A stretch of DNA of 64,000 nucleotides from positions 26,558 through 90,557 of the forward strand of contig DATJTX010000026.1 in NCBI GenBank assembly GCA_035502855.1, in the 5' to 3' direction. The position numbers were made by a program, and so were the translations under genes. A model generated the notes under the pieces. It saw only the letters and a program-made list of their open reading frames with translations, did no database searches and had not been told where the DNA came from. This document shows, piece by piece, positions 26,097 through 35,136 of the stretch. Position 1 is the stretch's first letter; each line of letters starts with the position of its first letter. Source of the DNA: Candidatus Baltobacteraceae bacterium (GTDB lineage Bacteria > Vulcanimicrobiota > Vulcanimicrobiia > Vulcanimicrobiales > Vulcanimicrobiaceae).

Positions 26097-28718
26097 TCAG
26101 CGCCCCTTGCCGAACATACGTGCGAAGAAGTTCGGCGGCCGCTCGGCGGGCGTCGCCGAAACGACTGCGGCGCGCGCCAAGCGCTCCAAGCGAGCCATGT
26201 GGCTCTCCGCGTGCGCTTCGAGCGTCGCGCGCAAGGCTGCCGTCTCGTTCCATCCCGCCGGTGCGCGATGCATCCGTCGCGCTGCGTTATATTCCAACGC
26301 CGAAACGACGAAGATGCGCTCCACGGCGATATTGCGCTCGCGCAGATAGGTTTGCGCGAGTTCGACCACGTGCCGCCGCTCGCTGGGAGCCTCGTTATCG
26401 GCGATGGTGTGCGCAAAGAGCATCGGCTTGTTGAACTGGGCGATGCGTTCGTAGAGGTTCAATTCACGGTCGGAGAGCTGACGCGAGAAGAGAGCGAGGA
26501 CCTCGCTCGCGTGCGAGGCGACCACGACGTTGACGTCTTCGGCGTCGGGCTCGCCCGAATCAAACGCGGGCGCGTGAACCAGAACGAGTTCACGCGGGAG
26601 CGACCACGGCACCAGCACCAGAACCGGCGCGTGTTCGGCGGCGGCGGTCGCGCTCTCGAAGGGTATCTCACTCCAATCGCCGTCTGCGACCAGTGTGAAC
26701 GCCGCGTTCCGCTCGCCGTAGCGCACGTGGATGGGAAAACGCGCACTGCCGGCGACGTCGTCGTTGAGGACGTTCGTTTCGGCAAAGGCGTTGATCAAGC
26801 TCGTCTTGCCGCGCCGCAGCGCGCCGAGTACGGCGACTCGCCAGCGTGAGGGGCGCAAACCCCCGCCGTAGCGATCGCGGTCGAATGACGCATCGGCGTG
26901 GGAACGGCGCACGGTCTCGGAGCCCGGATCGGCCGGCGCAATCTCTTCCTCGTACTCCATGAATCCGTCGACGATTCTACGCACCGTTTCGAGTTCGCGC
27001 GAGAGCGCGGCTGCGCGCGTCTCGAGCTCCGTGCGCAGCGCGGGAACACGACCTTCGCGACGCGCGGTTAGCGCTCGATCGACGCTGCCCAGATCCGCAT
27101 CGCGCCGCTCGAGCACGGCAATCGCAATCGCCTGCGTCAATTCGTCGTAGATGCGCTGCAAGCGCGCGCCGATACGGTCGGCAAAGGCCTGTACGTCGGT
27201 GGTGAACCGCGGAAAGATTTCGGTTCGCAGATCGGCGGTCAACTCGCGCTTCATGTAGCTTCCGGCCTGACGGTCGCGGAAACGCGTGGCGATGTCGTGC
27301 ACGAGTCCGATCGCCGGTCCGCCGATCGCCTCGAGCACGATTGTGGCAGCGACGGCATGACGGACCTCGCCGGTCCACAGGCTCGTGCCGGGCTCGGCGC
27401 CGAAGGCGCGCGCGGCGGCGTCGTTTGCGGCGAAACGCAGCGGAAGGATCGTTTCGGCCCCCTTGACGGTAATGTCGATCTGATCGCCGACGCGGCCGGC
27501 CGCATCGTGCGCGAATTCTTCGACGACGTGTGCGACCACGCGATCGACGATGATGTTCAGCCGCTCGCGGTCGCGCAGACGGCTGATGTCCGCGGTGTCG
27601 ATCGCCTGCGCGAGCGCGCGTTCCAAATCGCCGGCGAGCTGCGCGCCGCGCTGATGGATCGATGCGCGGGTCGCAATTCCCGACTGCAGCAGTGCATCGC
27701 CGCGGCGCCGTGCGTCCTCGTCGAGCCGCTGCAGGGCCGGCTGCACCTGCGCGCGGCGTTGGTCGAGCGCATCCCGGTCGAGCGCCAGCATCGCCAAGTC
27801 GTGCTCGATCTGCGAGCGCGCGCCGTCGACCGCGGACGCGACGTGATCGCGCGCTCGCTGCAAGCGGGCGCGTCCGGTACGGCGGATCAACGACGCGTCG
27901 AGCGCCTGCAAAAACTTCGGAAAGCGGCTGGCCTCGATCTTGGCCTCGTCGTGCTCGAGCTTCCCGTCGACGTACTCGCGGGCCGAGAGCGCGTACACGT
28001 AGGTTCCCGGCGCGTGCACTGCCGCGAGCGCCGCGATCCGCTCGTAGGCGGCTTCCCATGCCGGCCGGCCATCACCCTGCGGCTGCTGCCAGAGATCGAT
28101 CTTGGTTTGCACGATGAAAATCGAATCGATGTGCTGCCGGATGATTCCCAAGAACGAGGCATCGCCTTCCGAAAACGGTTGCTGCGTGTCGATCAGGTAC
28201 AGCACGGCGTCCGCGGTCGGTAAGAACTGCAGCGTCGCGCGCCGGTGCGCCGGGTCGATCGAGGCGAGTCCGGGCGTATCTGCGAGCACGAATCCGCGCC
28301 GCAGAAGAGGCGAGTCGGTCTTGACGATCACCCGCGTTGGTCCGTTGTTCTCGGTTCCCGTCGTGAAACGGTTCAGCGCATCGAGCGGAATGCGCTCCCT
28401 TCGCCCGTCTTCGAAGATGGCCGTAGCTTCGTCGGATGATCCCGCTTCGAGTTCGGTGATCGTCGCCGTCGTCGGATTGATGTCGACGGCGAGCAGTCCA
28501 AATTTCTCGAGCAGGGCGTTGAGCAGAAACGACTTACCGCTCGAGAATTCGCCGACGACCGCGAGAAGGAAGGTGGCGCGTTGCAAACGGGCGCGTACGT
28601 CTGCGACCGCTTTCCGGCGCCCCTCGCCGATCTGCTCCTCGATCACGAGCAGACGCGCGACGAGATCGTCGCGCGTCCGTTCGTACCGGCGCATCGCATT
28701 AGAATCTACTCTAGACAA
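26097..28718 (-). CDS. Bacterial dynamin-like GTPase with two GTPase domains
   Basis: An 873-residue protein. The first GTPase domain has the P-loop GEFSSGKS (residues 56-63), ADTPGLASID and QTKIDLW. A long helical middle (about residues 260-620) includes a hydrophobic stretch (ATIVLEAIGGPAIGLVHD) that may act as a membrane paddle. A second P-loop, GALRRGKT (632-639), begins another GTPase-like domain with a degenerate switch region (VHAPAFDSGE in place of DTPG). Tandem arrangements are known in Bacillus DynA, where the protein tethers or fuses membranes. ATG 28694 (MRRYERTRDD) is an alternative start. It leads the run dynamin-nagA-CFA. Confidence 0.85.
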   Translation of the reverse strand: MSRVDSNAMRRYERTRDDLVARLLVIEEQIGEGRRKAVADVRARLQRATFLLAVVGEFSSGKSFLLNALLEKFGLLAVDINPTTATITELEAGSSDEATAIFEDGRRERIPLDALNRFTTGTENNGPTRVIVKTDSPLLRRGFVLADTPGLASIDPAHRRATLQFLPTADAVLYLIDTQQPFSEGDASFLGIIRQHIDSIFIVQTKIDLWQQPQGDGRPAWEAAYERIAALAAVHAPGTYVYALSAREYVDGKLEHDEAKIEASRFPKFLQALDASLIRRTGRARLQRARDHVASAVDGARSQIEHDLAMLALDRDALDQRRAQVQPALQRLDEDARRRGDALLQSGIATRASIHQRGAQLAGDLERALAQAIDTADISRLRDRERLNIIVDRVVAHVVEEFAHDAAGRVGDQIDITVKGAETILPLRFAANDAAARAFGAEPGTSLWTGEVRHAVAATIVLEAIGGPAIGLVHDIATRFRDRQAGSYMKRELTADLRTEIFPRFTTDVQAFADRIGARLQRIYDELTQAIAIAVLERRDADLGSVDRALTARREGRVPALRTELETRAAALSRELETVRRIVDGFMEYEEEIAPADPGSETVRRSHADASFDRDRYGGGLRPSRWRVAVLGALRRGKTSLINAFAETNVLNDDVAGSARFPIHVRYGERNAAFTLVADGDWSEIPFESATAAAEHAPVLVLVPWSLPRELVLVHAPAFDSGEPDAEDVNVVVASHASEVLALFSRQLSDRELNLYERIAQFNKPMLFAHTIADNEAPSERRHVVELAQTYLRERNIAVERIFVVSALEYNAARRMHRAPAGWNETAALRATLEAHAESHMARLERLARAAVVSATPAERPPNFFARMFGKGR

Positions 28719-28763
28719 CTACTATACGCGCGCCTACTGTAGTAGCCGGGAACGTTACTCATC

Positions 28764-28853
28764 AAGCCCGATTCCCGGCTGTACAGGGTAGATAGTGCTC
28801 CTAGGCACGGCGCCAAAGCCATCAGCACCGCTGTTCCGGCGTCGGGCTTTTAT
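28764..28853 (+). other. Possible structured RNA or terminator in the dynamin-manB gap
   Basis: AAGCCCGA (28764-28771) pairs with TCGGGCTT (28842-28849), extended by CCGG/CCGG, and four T residues follow. A small inner hairpin GTGC/GCAC lies at 28795-28808. Read on the plus strand this looks like the end of a short transcript, but no plus-strand gene precedes it. The remainder of the 250-base gap (28719-28969) shows no gene. Confidence 0.22.
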
Positions 28854-28969
28854 TCGGCGCTTATTGGCCGGGCGGGTTCTTTGTGGTTTTGGAGCCAGCC
28901 ACGCAAGCCAAGTCGGCAACTTCATTCCCAATATTCCTCGCGGTCGGCCGGCCTTATCCTGCTCGAATA

Positions 28970-30322
28970 CTAAGGCTTTCGGATAACCGCCAGAGCCTCG
29001 TCGCGATGCTGCTCCATCAATTCTTTGGTGTCTCCCTCGACGTTGAGACGCACGAGCGGCTCGGTATTCGAGGGTCGAACGTTCATCCACCAATGGGGAT
29101 AGGAGATCGTAACGCCGTCGAGATGATCGATCTGCGCATCCTGATAATGCCGCTCGAGCTCGGCGAGTTTTCGCGGAATGTCCTTGACCTCGGTGTTGAT
29201 CTCGCCCGAACGGAAACGCGTGTCGATCGGCGCGATCACCGCGCTCACCGGTTTAGCGGCTTCACTGAAGAGTTCCAAGCATTGCATGAGCGCGATCATG
29301 CCCGAATCGGCGTACCAATTGTCCTTGAAGTAAAAATGGCCCGAGTGTTCGCCGCCGAAAACGATGTCTTGGTCGCGCATCGTTCCCTTGATGATCGAGT
29401 GTCCGACTTTGGAGCGAATCGGTACTCCGCCAGCGCGCTCAACCAGCTCCGGCACGCTGCGCGAGCAGATGAGGTTGTAGAGGATCTTCGCGCCGGGATG
29501 CTTTTTCAAGGTATTCAGTGCCACGAGTGCCGTGACCGTACTTCCGTCGATCAAATCGCCCCGCTCGTCGACGATGAACATCCGGTCCGCGTCGCCGTCG
29601 AATGCCACCCCGAGATCGCATCGATGTTTGCGAACCGCCGCTTGGAGATCGAGCATGTTCTCGGGCTCGATCGGGCTCGCCGGATGATTCGGGAAGGTAC
29701 CGTCGAGTTCGAAATAAAGTGGGATCACCTCGCAGGGCAGATGCTTGAAGACGTGCGGAACGGTTTCGCCGGCCATGCCGTTGCCGGCATCGATCGCGAC
29801 TTTGAACGGTTTGACGATGCTTCGATCGATGAACGAGAGGCAGTGTTCCGCAAAGTCGTCGAGGATCGAACGCTGCGCAATGCTTCCGATTCTCGAACCG
29901 GGAGCGGGCACGTTGCCGGATGCGATTTGATCGCGGATCCGGCCCAGACCGGTATCGAGGGAGATCGCTTCCGCCAGGGCGCGGGTGAATTTCATTCCGT
30001 TGTAATTGGCCGGATTGTGCGAGGCCGTGATCATCACGCCGCCGTCGAAACCGTAGCGCCCGACGGCAAAGTAGAGTGCGTCGGTCGATACCCTTCCGAT
30101 ATCGGTGACGTCGGCGCCGGCTTCGGTCGCGCCGCGCGCCAGAGCGGAAAAGATCCGTGCGCCCGACGGTCGCATGTCGCGTCCGATCACGATGCGCTTC
30201 CCAGACACCAGCGGAACGAAGCAGCGTCCGATGAGGTAGGCGATCTCATCATTGAGCTCTGACGGATAAATTCCGCGAACGTCGTACGACTTGAAGAGCC
30301 CAGGCTGTATCTGCACCTGCAT
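28970..30322 (-). CDS. Phosphomannomutase/phosphoglucomutase
   Basis: A 450-residue alpha-D-phosphohexomutase with the phosphoserine loop TASHNPANYNG, metal loop FDGDADR, sugar-binding GEHSGH and phosphate-binding RPSNTEPLVRL. This is the AlgC/ManB type that interconverts hexose 6- and 1-phosphates for polysaccharide precursors. The N-terminus SYDVRGIYPSELN is complete. It is divergent from the RsbU-type phosphatase. Confidence 0.93.
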   Translation of the reverse strand: MQVQIQPGLFKSYDVRGIYPSELNDEIAYLIGRCFVPLVSGKRIVIGRDMRPSGARIFSALARGATEAGADVTDIGRVSTDALYFAVGRYGFDGGVMITASHNPANYNGMKFTRALAEAISLDTGLGRIRDQIASGNVPAPGSRIGSIAQRSILDDFAEHCLSFIDRSIVKPFKVAIDAGNGMAGETVPHVFKHLPCEVIPLYFELDGTFPNHPASPIEPENMLDLQAAVRKHRCDLGVAFDGDADRMFIVDERGDLIDGSTVTALVALNTLKKHPGAKILYNLICSRSVPELVERAGGVPIRSKVGHSIIKGTMRDQDIVFGGEHSGHFYFKDNWYADSGMIALMQCLELFSEAAKPVSAVIAPIDTRFRSGEINTEVKDIPRKLAELERHYQDAQIDHLDGVTISYPHWWMNVRPSNTEPLVRLNVEGDTKELMEQHRDEALAVIRKP

Positions 30323-30372
30323 GATCGATACGATTTCGGAAGGGTAAATGATCCTACCCCCTGCGCCGCGCC

Positions 30373-31755
30373 ATGAAGACTCCTAGGGCGCCGTTCCTGC
30401 GCGTTCCCGGGGCAGTGGTATGGACCACCTTTCTGGTGGTCGTCCTCGCCATTGCCGTTCAGGGCGCCTTCGCGACCAGGGCGAATATTGCGCGGACGTT
30501 CGATGCGCAGTCGCACATCGTGCAGGCGCAATTGGAACTCGAGGAACTTCTCCGCCTCCAGATCGATGAGGAGAATTCCGTTCGCGGCTACATTCTCACG
30601 CGCGATCCTTTCTATCGGCAGCAGTACGCCGCCGCGGCGCAGGCATTCAACCAGAAGGTTGCTGCCGTTGCCCAGGTCCTGGAGCGGCAAAATCTCCAGG
30701 ACGCGGAGCGCACCCTCGAAGACTACGTTTCGTTACAGAGTAACTGGCGAAGAAAAATCGCCGGACCGGAACTCGCGGCGCCGGGCCACGACGTCACGGA
30801 AATCGACAAGGAGAATAAGGCGTTCTCCGACTACGAGAGCGAAACCGCCGACTTCATTCGCAACGCGCTTGCCAAACGTAACGAGACGCTTACACGCTCC
30901 ACCCAGGAGCAGATCGATCGCGACACCTGGACGCGAACGTTCTGGCTCGCGCTCTTCGGTCTGCTGGCGATTCTCTTCAACGGTTTTCGGTCTCGTCTCG
31001 TCAGCGAGCTCGAGGAAGAGCGTACCACGACCGAGATCCTCCAGCGCGCGTTTCGCAGCGAGCACATTCCCCTACCCAACTGTGAAGTCGGAAGCGCATA
31101 TCTTTCTGCCGGCAGCCATCTCGCCGTCGGCGGCGACGTCTACGACGTCTATCGTCTCTCCGATACGCTCGCCATGGTCTTCATCGCCGACGTCAGCGGC
31201 AAGGGCGTCGACGCCGCGGTGCTGACCGCGTTCATCAAATTTACGATCCGCGGGATCGCGCTGCGCCGCCGCGATCCCGGCGCGATGCTCGCCGAGTTCA
31301 ACACCGCGTTCGCACAGACGGTCGAAAACCCGGATTTGTTCGTCTCGATGCTGGTCGGGGTGCTCGATACCCAAACGCTGCAGTTCCGCTACGCCAGCGC
31401 AGGACATGATTCGGCCTTTCTGCGCCGGGGCACCGAGGTCAAACAGTTGGCCGTGACCGGGCCGGTCCTCGGCGTCATGGAGGAGCCGTTCGAAACGAGA
31501 ACGCTCTTTCTGGGCGAAGGCGATACGCTGGTACTTGCAACCGATGGTTTGACCGAAGCGCGAAACCGGCAGGGCGAACCGCTCTACGAGCAGGGCGCGA
31601 TGGAACTGATCGCTACCACCAATCCGCAGCCGCAGCTGCTCGCCGACGAAGTAATTGCCCAGGTGAAGGCGCTGGGCGGCAACCAGACGCGCGACGACGT
31701 CGCCGTACTCGCGATTCGCGTCCACGAGCCGGGAGGTTCGGATGCGAGCGATTAG
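30373..31755 (+). CDS. CHASE3-type sensor with PP2C/RsbU serine phosphatase domain
   Basis: A 460-residue membrane protein: one N-terminal helix (about residues 14-34), an extracytoplasmic helical CHASE3-like sensor to about residue 190 (EELLRLQIDEENSVRGYILT), a second helix (FWLALFGLLAILF) and a cytoplasmic SpoIIE/RsbU phosphatase with AVGGDVYDVY, IADVSGKGVDAAV, ATDGLTEARN and TRDDVAVLA. Such proteins dephosphorylate anti-sigma antagonists in partner-switching pathways. No anti-sigma or antagonist gene is adjacent, so the partner is elsewhere. Confidence 0.88.
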   Translation: MKTPRAPFLRVPGAVVWTTFLVVVLAIAVQGAFATRANIARTFDAQSHIVQAQLELEELLRLQIDEENSVRGYILTRDPFYRQQYAAAAQAFNQKVAAVAQVLERQNLQDAERTLEDYVSLQSNWRRKIAGPELAAPGHDVTEIDKENKAFSDYESETADFIRNALAKRNETLTRSTQEQIDRDTWTRTFWLALFGLLAILFNGFRSRLVSELEEERTTTEILQRAFRSEHIPLPNCEVGSAYLSAGSHLAVGGDVYDVYRLSDTLAMVFIADVSGKGVDAAVLTAFIKFTIRGIALRRRDPGAMLAEFNTAFAQTVENPDLFVSMLVGVLDTQTLQFRYASAGHDSAFLRRGTEVKQLAVTGPVLGVMEEPFETRTLFLGEGDTLVLATDGLTEARNRQGEPLYEQGAMELIATTNPQPQLLADEVIAQVKALGGNQTRDDVAVLAIRVHEPGGSDASD

Positions 31756-32134
31756 CATTGTCGTTGCGTTGTTGCTCGTCATCGCGCCCGGCGTGGTGAT
31801 GGCAGACTGTCATGTTGGCGTGAAGCAGCGCGTCGTGCTGTACGGAACGAGCGACGACCCCGACGTCTTCGTGTGGGATTCACGTTTTCGTTTGCGCGAC
31901 TACGAGGCCGGTACGTTCGATCAAGCACGAGCACTGCTTCCGCACGCCACGCTCGTACGTCCGGGAACGCGCGCGGTCATCGAAGCCTGCGTTTCCAACT
32001 TCGTTCAATCGAAGTACGGCATGCAGCCCGACGATGCGGTGGGCATCGTGATCGTCACGGGGCCGCTGCACGGGCAGCGCGGATGGGTGCTCGGGTCGGC
32101 CGTTCGCGCGATCATTCGCCCCGGACGGCCGTGA
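31742..32134 (+). CDS. Secreted hypothetical protein
   Basis: A 130-residue protein with signal peptide (ISIVVALLLVIAPGVVMA) and a mature domain reading CHVGVKQRVVLYGTSDDPDVFVWDSR and later GIVIVTGPLHGQRGWVLGSAVR, written here in parts. The end resembles an SH3-like surface-exposed domain, but I did not recognise a family. It overlaps the phosphatase by 14 bases, so coupling is likely, and overlaps btuD convergently by 23 bases. Confidence 0.65.
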   Translation: MRAISIVVALLLVIAPGVVMADCHVGVKQRVVLYGTSDDPDVFVWDSRFRLRDYEAGTFDQARALLPHATLVRPGTRAVIEACVSNFVQSKYGMQPDDAVGIVIVTGPLHGQRGWVLGSAVRAIIRPGRP

Positions 32135-32885
32135 AAACGCGCGGTCCCTGCGGCGTATCGACGCGCAGCACCCCGACCCCGTACGCCTCCTCGATCAGCT
32201 GGGGAACCAGCACGCGATCCGGAACGTCGCATGCCAGCATGCGTTCGCACCCGAGCAGCAGCAAACGATCGGCGTAGGCCGCGGCGTCGTTGAGATCGTG
32301 GAGCACGCACACGACCGTGCGTCCGTCGCGCGCCAGATCCCGCAGCAACGCCAAGATCTCGTGCGCGACACGCACGTCGAGATGACTCGTCGGCTCATCG
32401 AGCAGAATCACCGGCGTCGCTTGCGCGAGACCCATCGCGATCCAGATGCGCTGCCGCTCGCCGCTCGAGAGCGTGGTGAAGAGGCGCTCCGCCTCGCGCG
32501 TCATCTGGACGGCGCGCAGCGCGCGCTCGACGGCCTCGTGGTCCTGCGGGTTCGGATTCCACTCCCACCACGGATGATGCGGATAGCGGCCGATTGCCAC
32601 CACGTCGCGCACGCGCAGGGATTCGATCATCGCGTCATCGGCGGTGACGAAGGCGATCGCCCGCGCCCGCGCCGCGACGGAAAGCGAGCGCAGTGCCCGA
32701 CCGTCCACCGCGATCGTCCCTTCGAGGACGGGCCGGATGCCGCACATCGCCCGCAGGAGCGTCGTCTTGCCGACGCCGTTGGGGCCGAGCACGGCGAGGA
32801 ATTCGCCGGCTGCGATCCGCGCGTGGATTCCGCGCACGAGGGTTCGTCCGGGCACGCCGATCGCGACGCCGTCGAGCGCGATCAC
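32112..32885 (-). CDS. btuD: Cobalamin/iron-siderophore ABC transporter ATP-binding protein
   Basis: A 257-residue ATPase with Walker A GPNGVGKTT, signature LSSGERQR, Walker B VILLDEPTSHLD and switch VLHDLNDA. GTG 32885 has AGGAG eight bases upstream and overlaps the permease stop as GTGA. In sequence it is FecE/BtuD-like and cannot be told from a siderophore ATPase by itself. The neighbouring cobalamin genes and riboswitch point to B12 uptake. Confidence 0.85.
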   Translation of the reverse strand: MIALDGVAIGVPGRTLVRGIHARIAAGEFLAVLGPNGVGKTTLLRAMCGIRPVLEGTIAVDGRALRSLSVAARARAIAFVTADDAMIESLRVRDVVAIGRYPHHPWWEWNPNPQDHEAVERALRAVQMTREAERLFTTLSSGERQRIWIAMGLAQATPVILLDEPTSHLDVRVAHEILALLRDLARDGRTVVCVLHDLNDAAAYADRLLLLGCERMLACDVPDRVLVPQLIEEAYGVGVLRVDTPQGPRVFTAVRGE

Positions 32886-33865
32886 GCCGTTTGCTCCTGA
32901 TGCAGATACAAATAGAGAAACGCGGGAACGCCGATGAAGGCGAGCAGCACACCGATCGGGAGCTCTGAAGGTGCGATGATGCTGCGTGCGACGGCGTCGG
33001 CGAGCGCGCAAAGCGCGGCGCCGCACATCGCGGAGGCGGGAATGAGAAGACGGGCGCGCGATCCGACCAGACGGCGCGCCACGTGCGGCACGATCAATCC
33101 GATGAAACCGATCATGCCGGCGAGTGCGACGCTCGCCGCCGCGAGCAGTGAGGTGGCGGCGAGGATCAGCCACTGCGCGCGATCGACGTCGACGCCCACC
33201 GTGCGCGCGCGGATGTCGCCGACGCGCAAGGCGTCCAAGGCGGGAGCGGCGAGTGCGGCGAGCCCGGCGCCGATCAGCACGTAGGGCATCGCGAAGAGGA
33301 GATCGCTCCAGCCGCGTCCCGCCATCGAGCCGGCGAGCCACGCCAGAATCGACTGCGCTGCGTCGGGCGAGTCGGAGCGCGCGATCGCGAAGACGACGAT
33401 CGCCGAGAAGAGCGCCGAGATCGAGATACCGGCCAAGATGAGACGATTCGCGTCGACTCCGCCGCCGCGGCGCGCGAGCGCCGCCACGATCACCGCCGTG
33501 AGCAGGCCGGCGATGAAGCCGAGGGCAGGAAGGAGCGGTGCCGCGACTCCGGCGAGGATGGCTAACGCGATCGCGGCGGCCGCGCCCGCGCTCACGCCGG
33601 TGAGATACGGATCGACCAGCGGGTTGCGCAGCATGCCCTGCAGCAACGCGCCGCCGGTTGCCAGCGCAGCGCCGACCACCGCTGCGATAGCAACGCGCGG
33701 CAGCCGCAGCTGCCAAACGATCGTCGCGACGTCATTGCTCGAATGCGGATGCAGCAACGCCGCCAGGATCGCGCTCGGTGCAATGCTGCTGCCGCCGGCG
33801 AGCAGACTGGCGAAGAACGCGAGCAGCACCAGCAGCCCAATCAATGCGAAACGAAACGAAACCAC
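32882..33865 (-). CDS. btuC: Cobalamin/iron ABC transporter permease (FecCD family)
   Basis: A 327-residue permease with about ten hydrophobic helices. Family blocks are LRLPRVAIAAVVGAALATGG, QGMLRNPLVDPYLTGVSAGA, LAWLAGSMAGRGW and GFIGLIVPHVARRLVG, given here in parts. It starts with GTG 33865 and no clear Shine-Dalgarno. Its 5' end abuts the plus-strand riboswitch, so its promoter must lie inside the riboswitch DNA. It pairs with the downstream ATPase; the binding protein and receptor are at 38.6-41.6 kb. Confidence 0.87.
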   Translation of the reverse strand: MVSFRFALIGLLVLLAFFASLLAGGSSIAPSAILAALLHPHSSNDVATIVWQLRLPRVAIAAVVGAALATGGALLQGMLRNPLVDPYLTGVSAGAAAAIALAILAGVAAPLLPALGFIAGLLTAVIVAALARRGGGVDANRLILAGISISALFSAIVVFAIARSDSPDAAQSILAWLAGSMAGRGWSDLLFAMPYVLIGAGLAALAAPALDALRVGDIRARTVGVDVDRAQWLILAATSLLAAASVALAGMIGFIGLIVPHVARRLVGSRARLLIPASAMCGAALCALADAVARSIIAPSELPIGVLLAFIGVPAFLYLYLHQEQTA

Positions 33866-33867
33866 TG

Positions 33868-34060
33868 GAGGCGCGTTGGCGCCAGGAGATTGCCTGCCCT
33901 ACTCGTGAAGTACGAAAGCGGCTCGTGTGGATCGGAAGCCGGTGGAAATCCGGCACGGTCGCGCCACTGTATGCGGGAAGCGGGCGAGGTCACTTTCGTG
34001 AAGAGGGGAAGGCCGCGCCGGATCGCGAGGATCCGCAAAGTCAGGATACGTCCGGCGAGC
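33868..34060 (+). promoter_or_regulatory. Cobalamin riboswitch upstream of the cob operon
   Basis: The conserved core is readable: GGAAGCCGGTGGAAATCCGG, then CACGGTCGCGCCACTGTATG, a peripheral stem, GGGGAAGG and finally AAAGTCAGGATACG. These match the cobalamin (AdoCbl) riboswitch consensus in order. About 50 bases separate the end of the aptamer from the start at 34113, room for an expression platform. It should repress the downstream membrane protein and cobalamin genes when B12 is plentiful. Confidence 0.93.
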
Positions 34061-34112
34061 ATTTTGGAACCGATCGTTCCTCTACTCCGTCACCTCGCGA
34101 AAGGGTCACGAG

Positions 34113-34589
34113 ATGTTCTTCGCTCTTCCGTTCATCGCGCTCTTTTCGGTCGGCGTCGCCTGTTCGCTGATCGGCTGCATCGTGCCGCTGGCGGCGATCG
34201 CCGCCGTAACCGCGTCCGCTCTGCGCTTGCGCGACGGATTACTCTTGGTTGCGGGCGTCTGGTTCGCGAACCAGTTCATCGGGTTCGCCGTGCACGGTTA
34301 TCCGGTGAACGCGAACACGCTCGCCTGGGCGGCGGCGCTTGCTCTTGGGACCGGCGCTGCATTTTTCGTGGCGCGCGCCGTTAAGCATCCGTTGATAGGC
34401 TTCGCTTCCGCCTTCGCCGCGTTCGAGCTGGTGCTGATGCTTTTCAGCGTTCCGCTGGGAGGTTGGGACGCGTATGCGCCGCGCGTTCTCTTCGAGGTGT
34501 TTGCGGTCAATGCGGTCTGGTTTGCGGCTGCGTATCTCGTGCTTCGGGTGGTGAGCCGTGGCTTCGATCTCGACCCGTCGCGGCGATGA
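34113..34589 (+). CDS. Unknown membrane protein under cobalamin riboswitch control
   Basis: A 158-residue protein made almost wholly of hydrophobic helices, about five: FFALPFIALFSVGVACSLIG, IVPLAAIAAVTASAL, LLLVAGVWFANQFIGF, TLAWAAALALGTGAAFFV and the C-terminal pair. I recognise no family motif and no ABC or ECF signature. It is the first gene behind a cobalamin riboswitch and its end overlaps the adenosyltransferase by 32 bases. A role in cobalt or corrinoid transport is therefore plausible but inferred only from position. Confidence 0.75.
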   Translation: MFFALPFIALFSVGVACSLIGCIVPLAAIAAVTASALRLRDGLLLVAGVWFANQFIGFAVHGYPVNANTLAWAAALALGTGAAFFVARAVKHPLIGFASAFAAFELVLMLFSVPLGGWDAYAPRVLFEVFAVNAVWFAAAYLVLRVVSRGFDLDPSRR

Positions 34590-35136
34590 CGGAAGCACCG
34601 CCTCGCCCGGCGGTACGCGCCTTTCGAAAGGCGATCTTCGCGTTGAAGCCTCGGGCTCTATCGACGAACTCAACAGTACGCTCGGGGTGGCGCGCGCGTT
34701 TTGCGAAGATGCCGAACTCGCCGCCATCGTCCTAAGCATCCAGCGGCTGCTCTTTCCGATCGGCTCGGCGCTCTCGACCAAGCCCGGCGGGCGCCGTCCC
34801 GTGCCGGTCATCGGCGACGAGATGGTCGAGATGCTCGATGGGCTGGTCGAGCGCTACGAGGCCATGCCCGGCATCGTGCGCGACTGGACGATTCCGGGAG
34901 GACACCGCACCAGCGCGCACTTCGAAGTTGCGCGCACGGTGTGCCGGCGCGCCGAACGCAACATCGTTCGTCTGATCGCCTCCGGCGAAGAGGTTCAGAA
35001 GAACGTACTGCGCTTCATCAACCGCCTCTCCGACCTGCTCTGGCTCTACGCACGAACGCGCGATGCCGCGCACGGGGTCGACGCTCGTCTTCGCGACGAA
35101 GCGCATCCCGGGCCACCGTGGTCGCGCGCATGGTAG
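34558..35136 (+). CDS. Cob(I)alamin adenosyltransferase, PduO type
   Basis: A 192-residue ATP:cob(I)alamin adenosyltransferase. The N-terminus carries the ATP-binding signature ISTRRGDDGSTASPGGTRLS and the following SGSIDELNSTLG. The C-terminal part has VCRRAERNIVRL and FINRLSDLLWLYAR. GTG 34558 gives this complete motif. It attaches the adenosyl group to reduced corrinoids. It overlaps both neighbours (32 bases upstream, 7 downstream). Confidence 0.93.
   Translation: MASISTRRGDDGSTASPGGTRLSKGDLRVEASGSIDELNSTLGVARAFCEDAELAAIVLSIQRLLFPIGSALSTKPGGRRPVPVIGDEMVEMLDGLVERYEAMPGIVRDWTIPGGHRTSAHFEVARTVCRRAERNIVRLIASGEEVQKNVLRFINRLSDLLWLYARTRDAAHGVDARLRDEAHPGPPWSRAW

Noticed and set aside
28883..30262. 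Open frame of about 459 codons opposite the phosphomannomutase
   Set aside because: Antisense to an enzyme with all catalytic motifs; no independent evidence.
30342..30359. GGGTA/TACCC inverted repeat between manB and the phosphatase
   Set aside because: Five base pairs only; too weak to call an operator or terminator.
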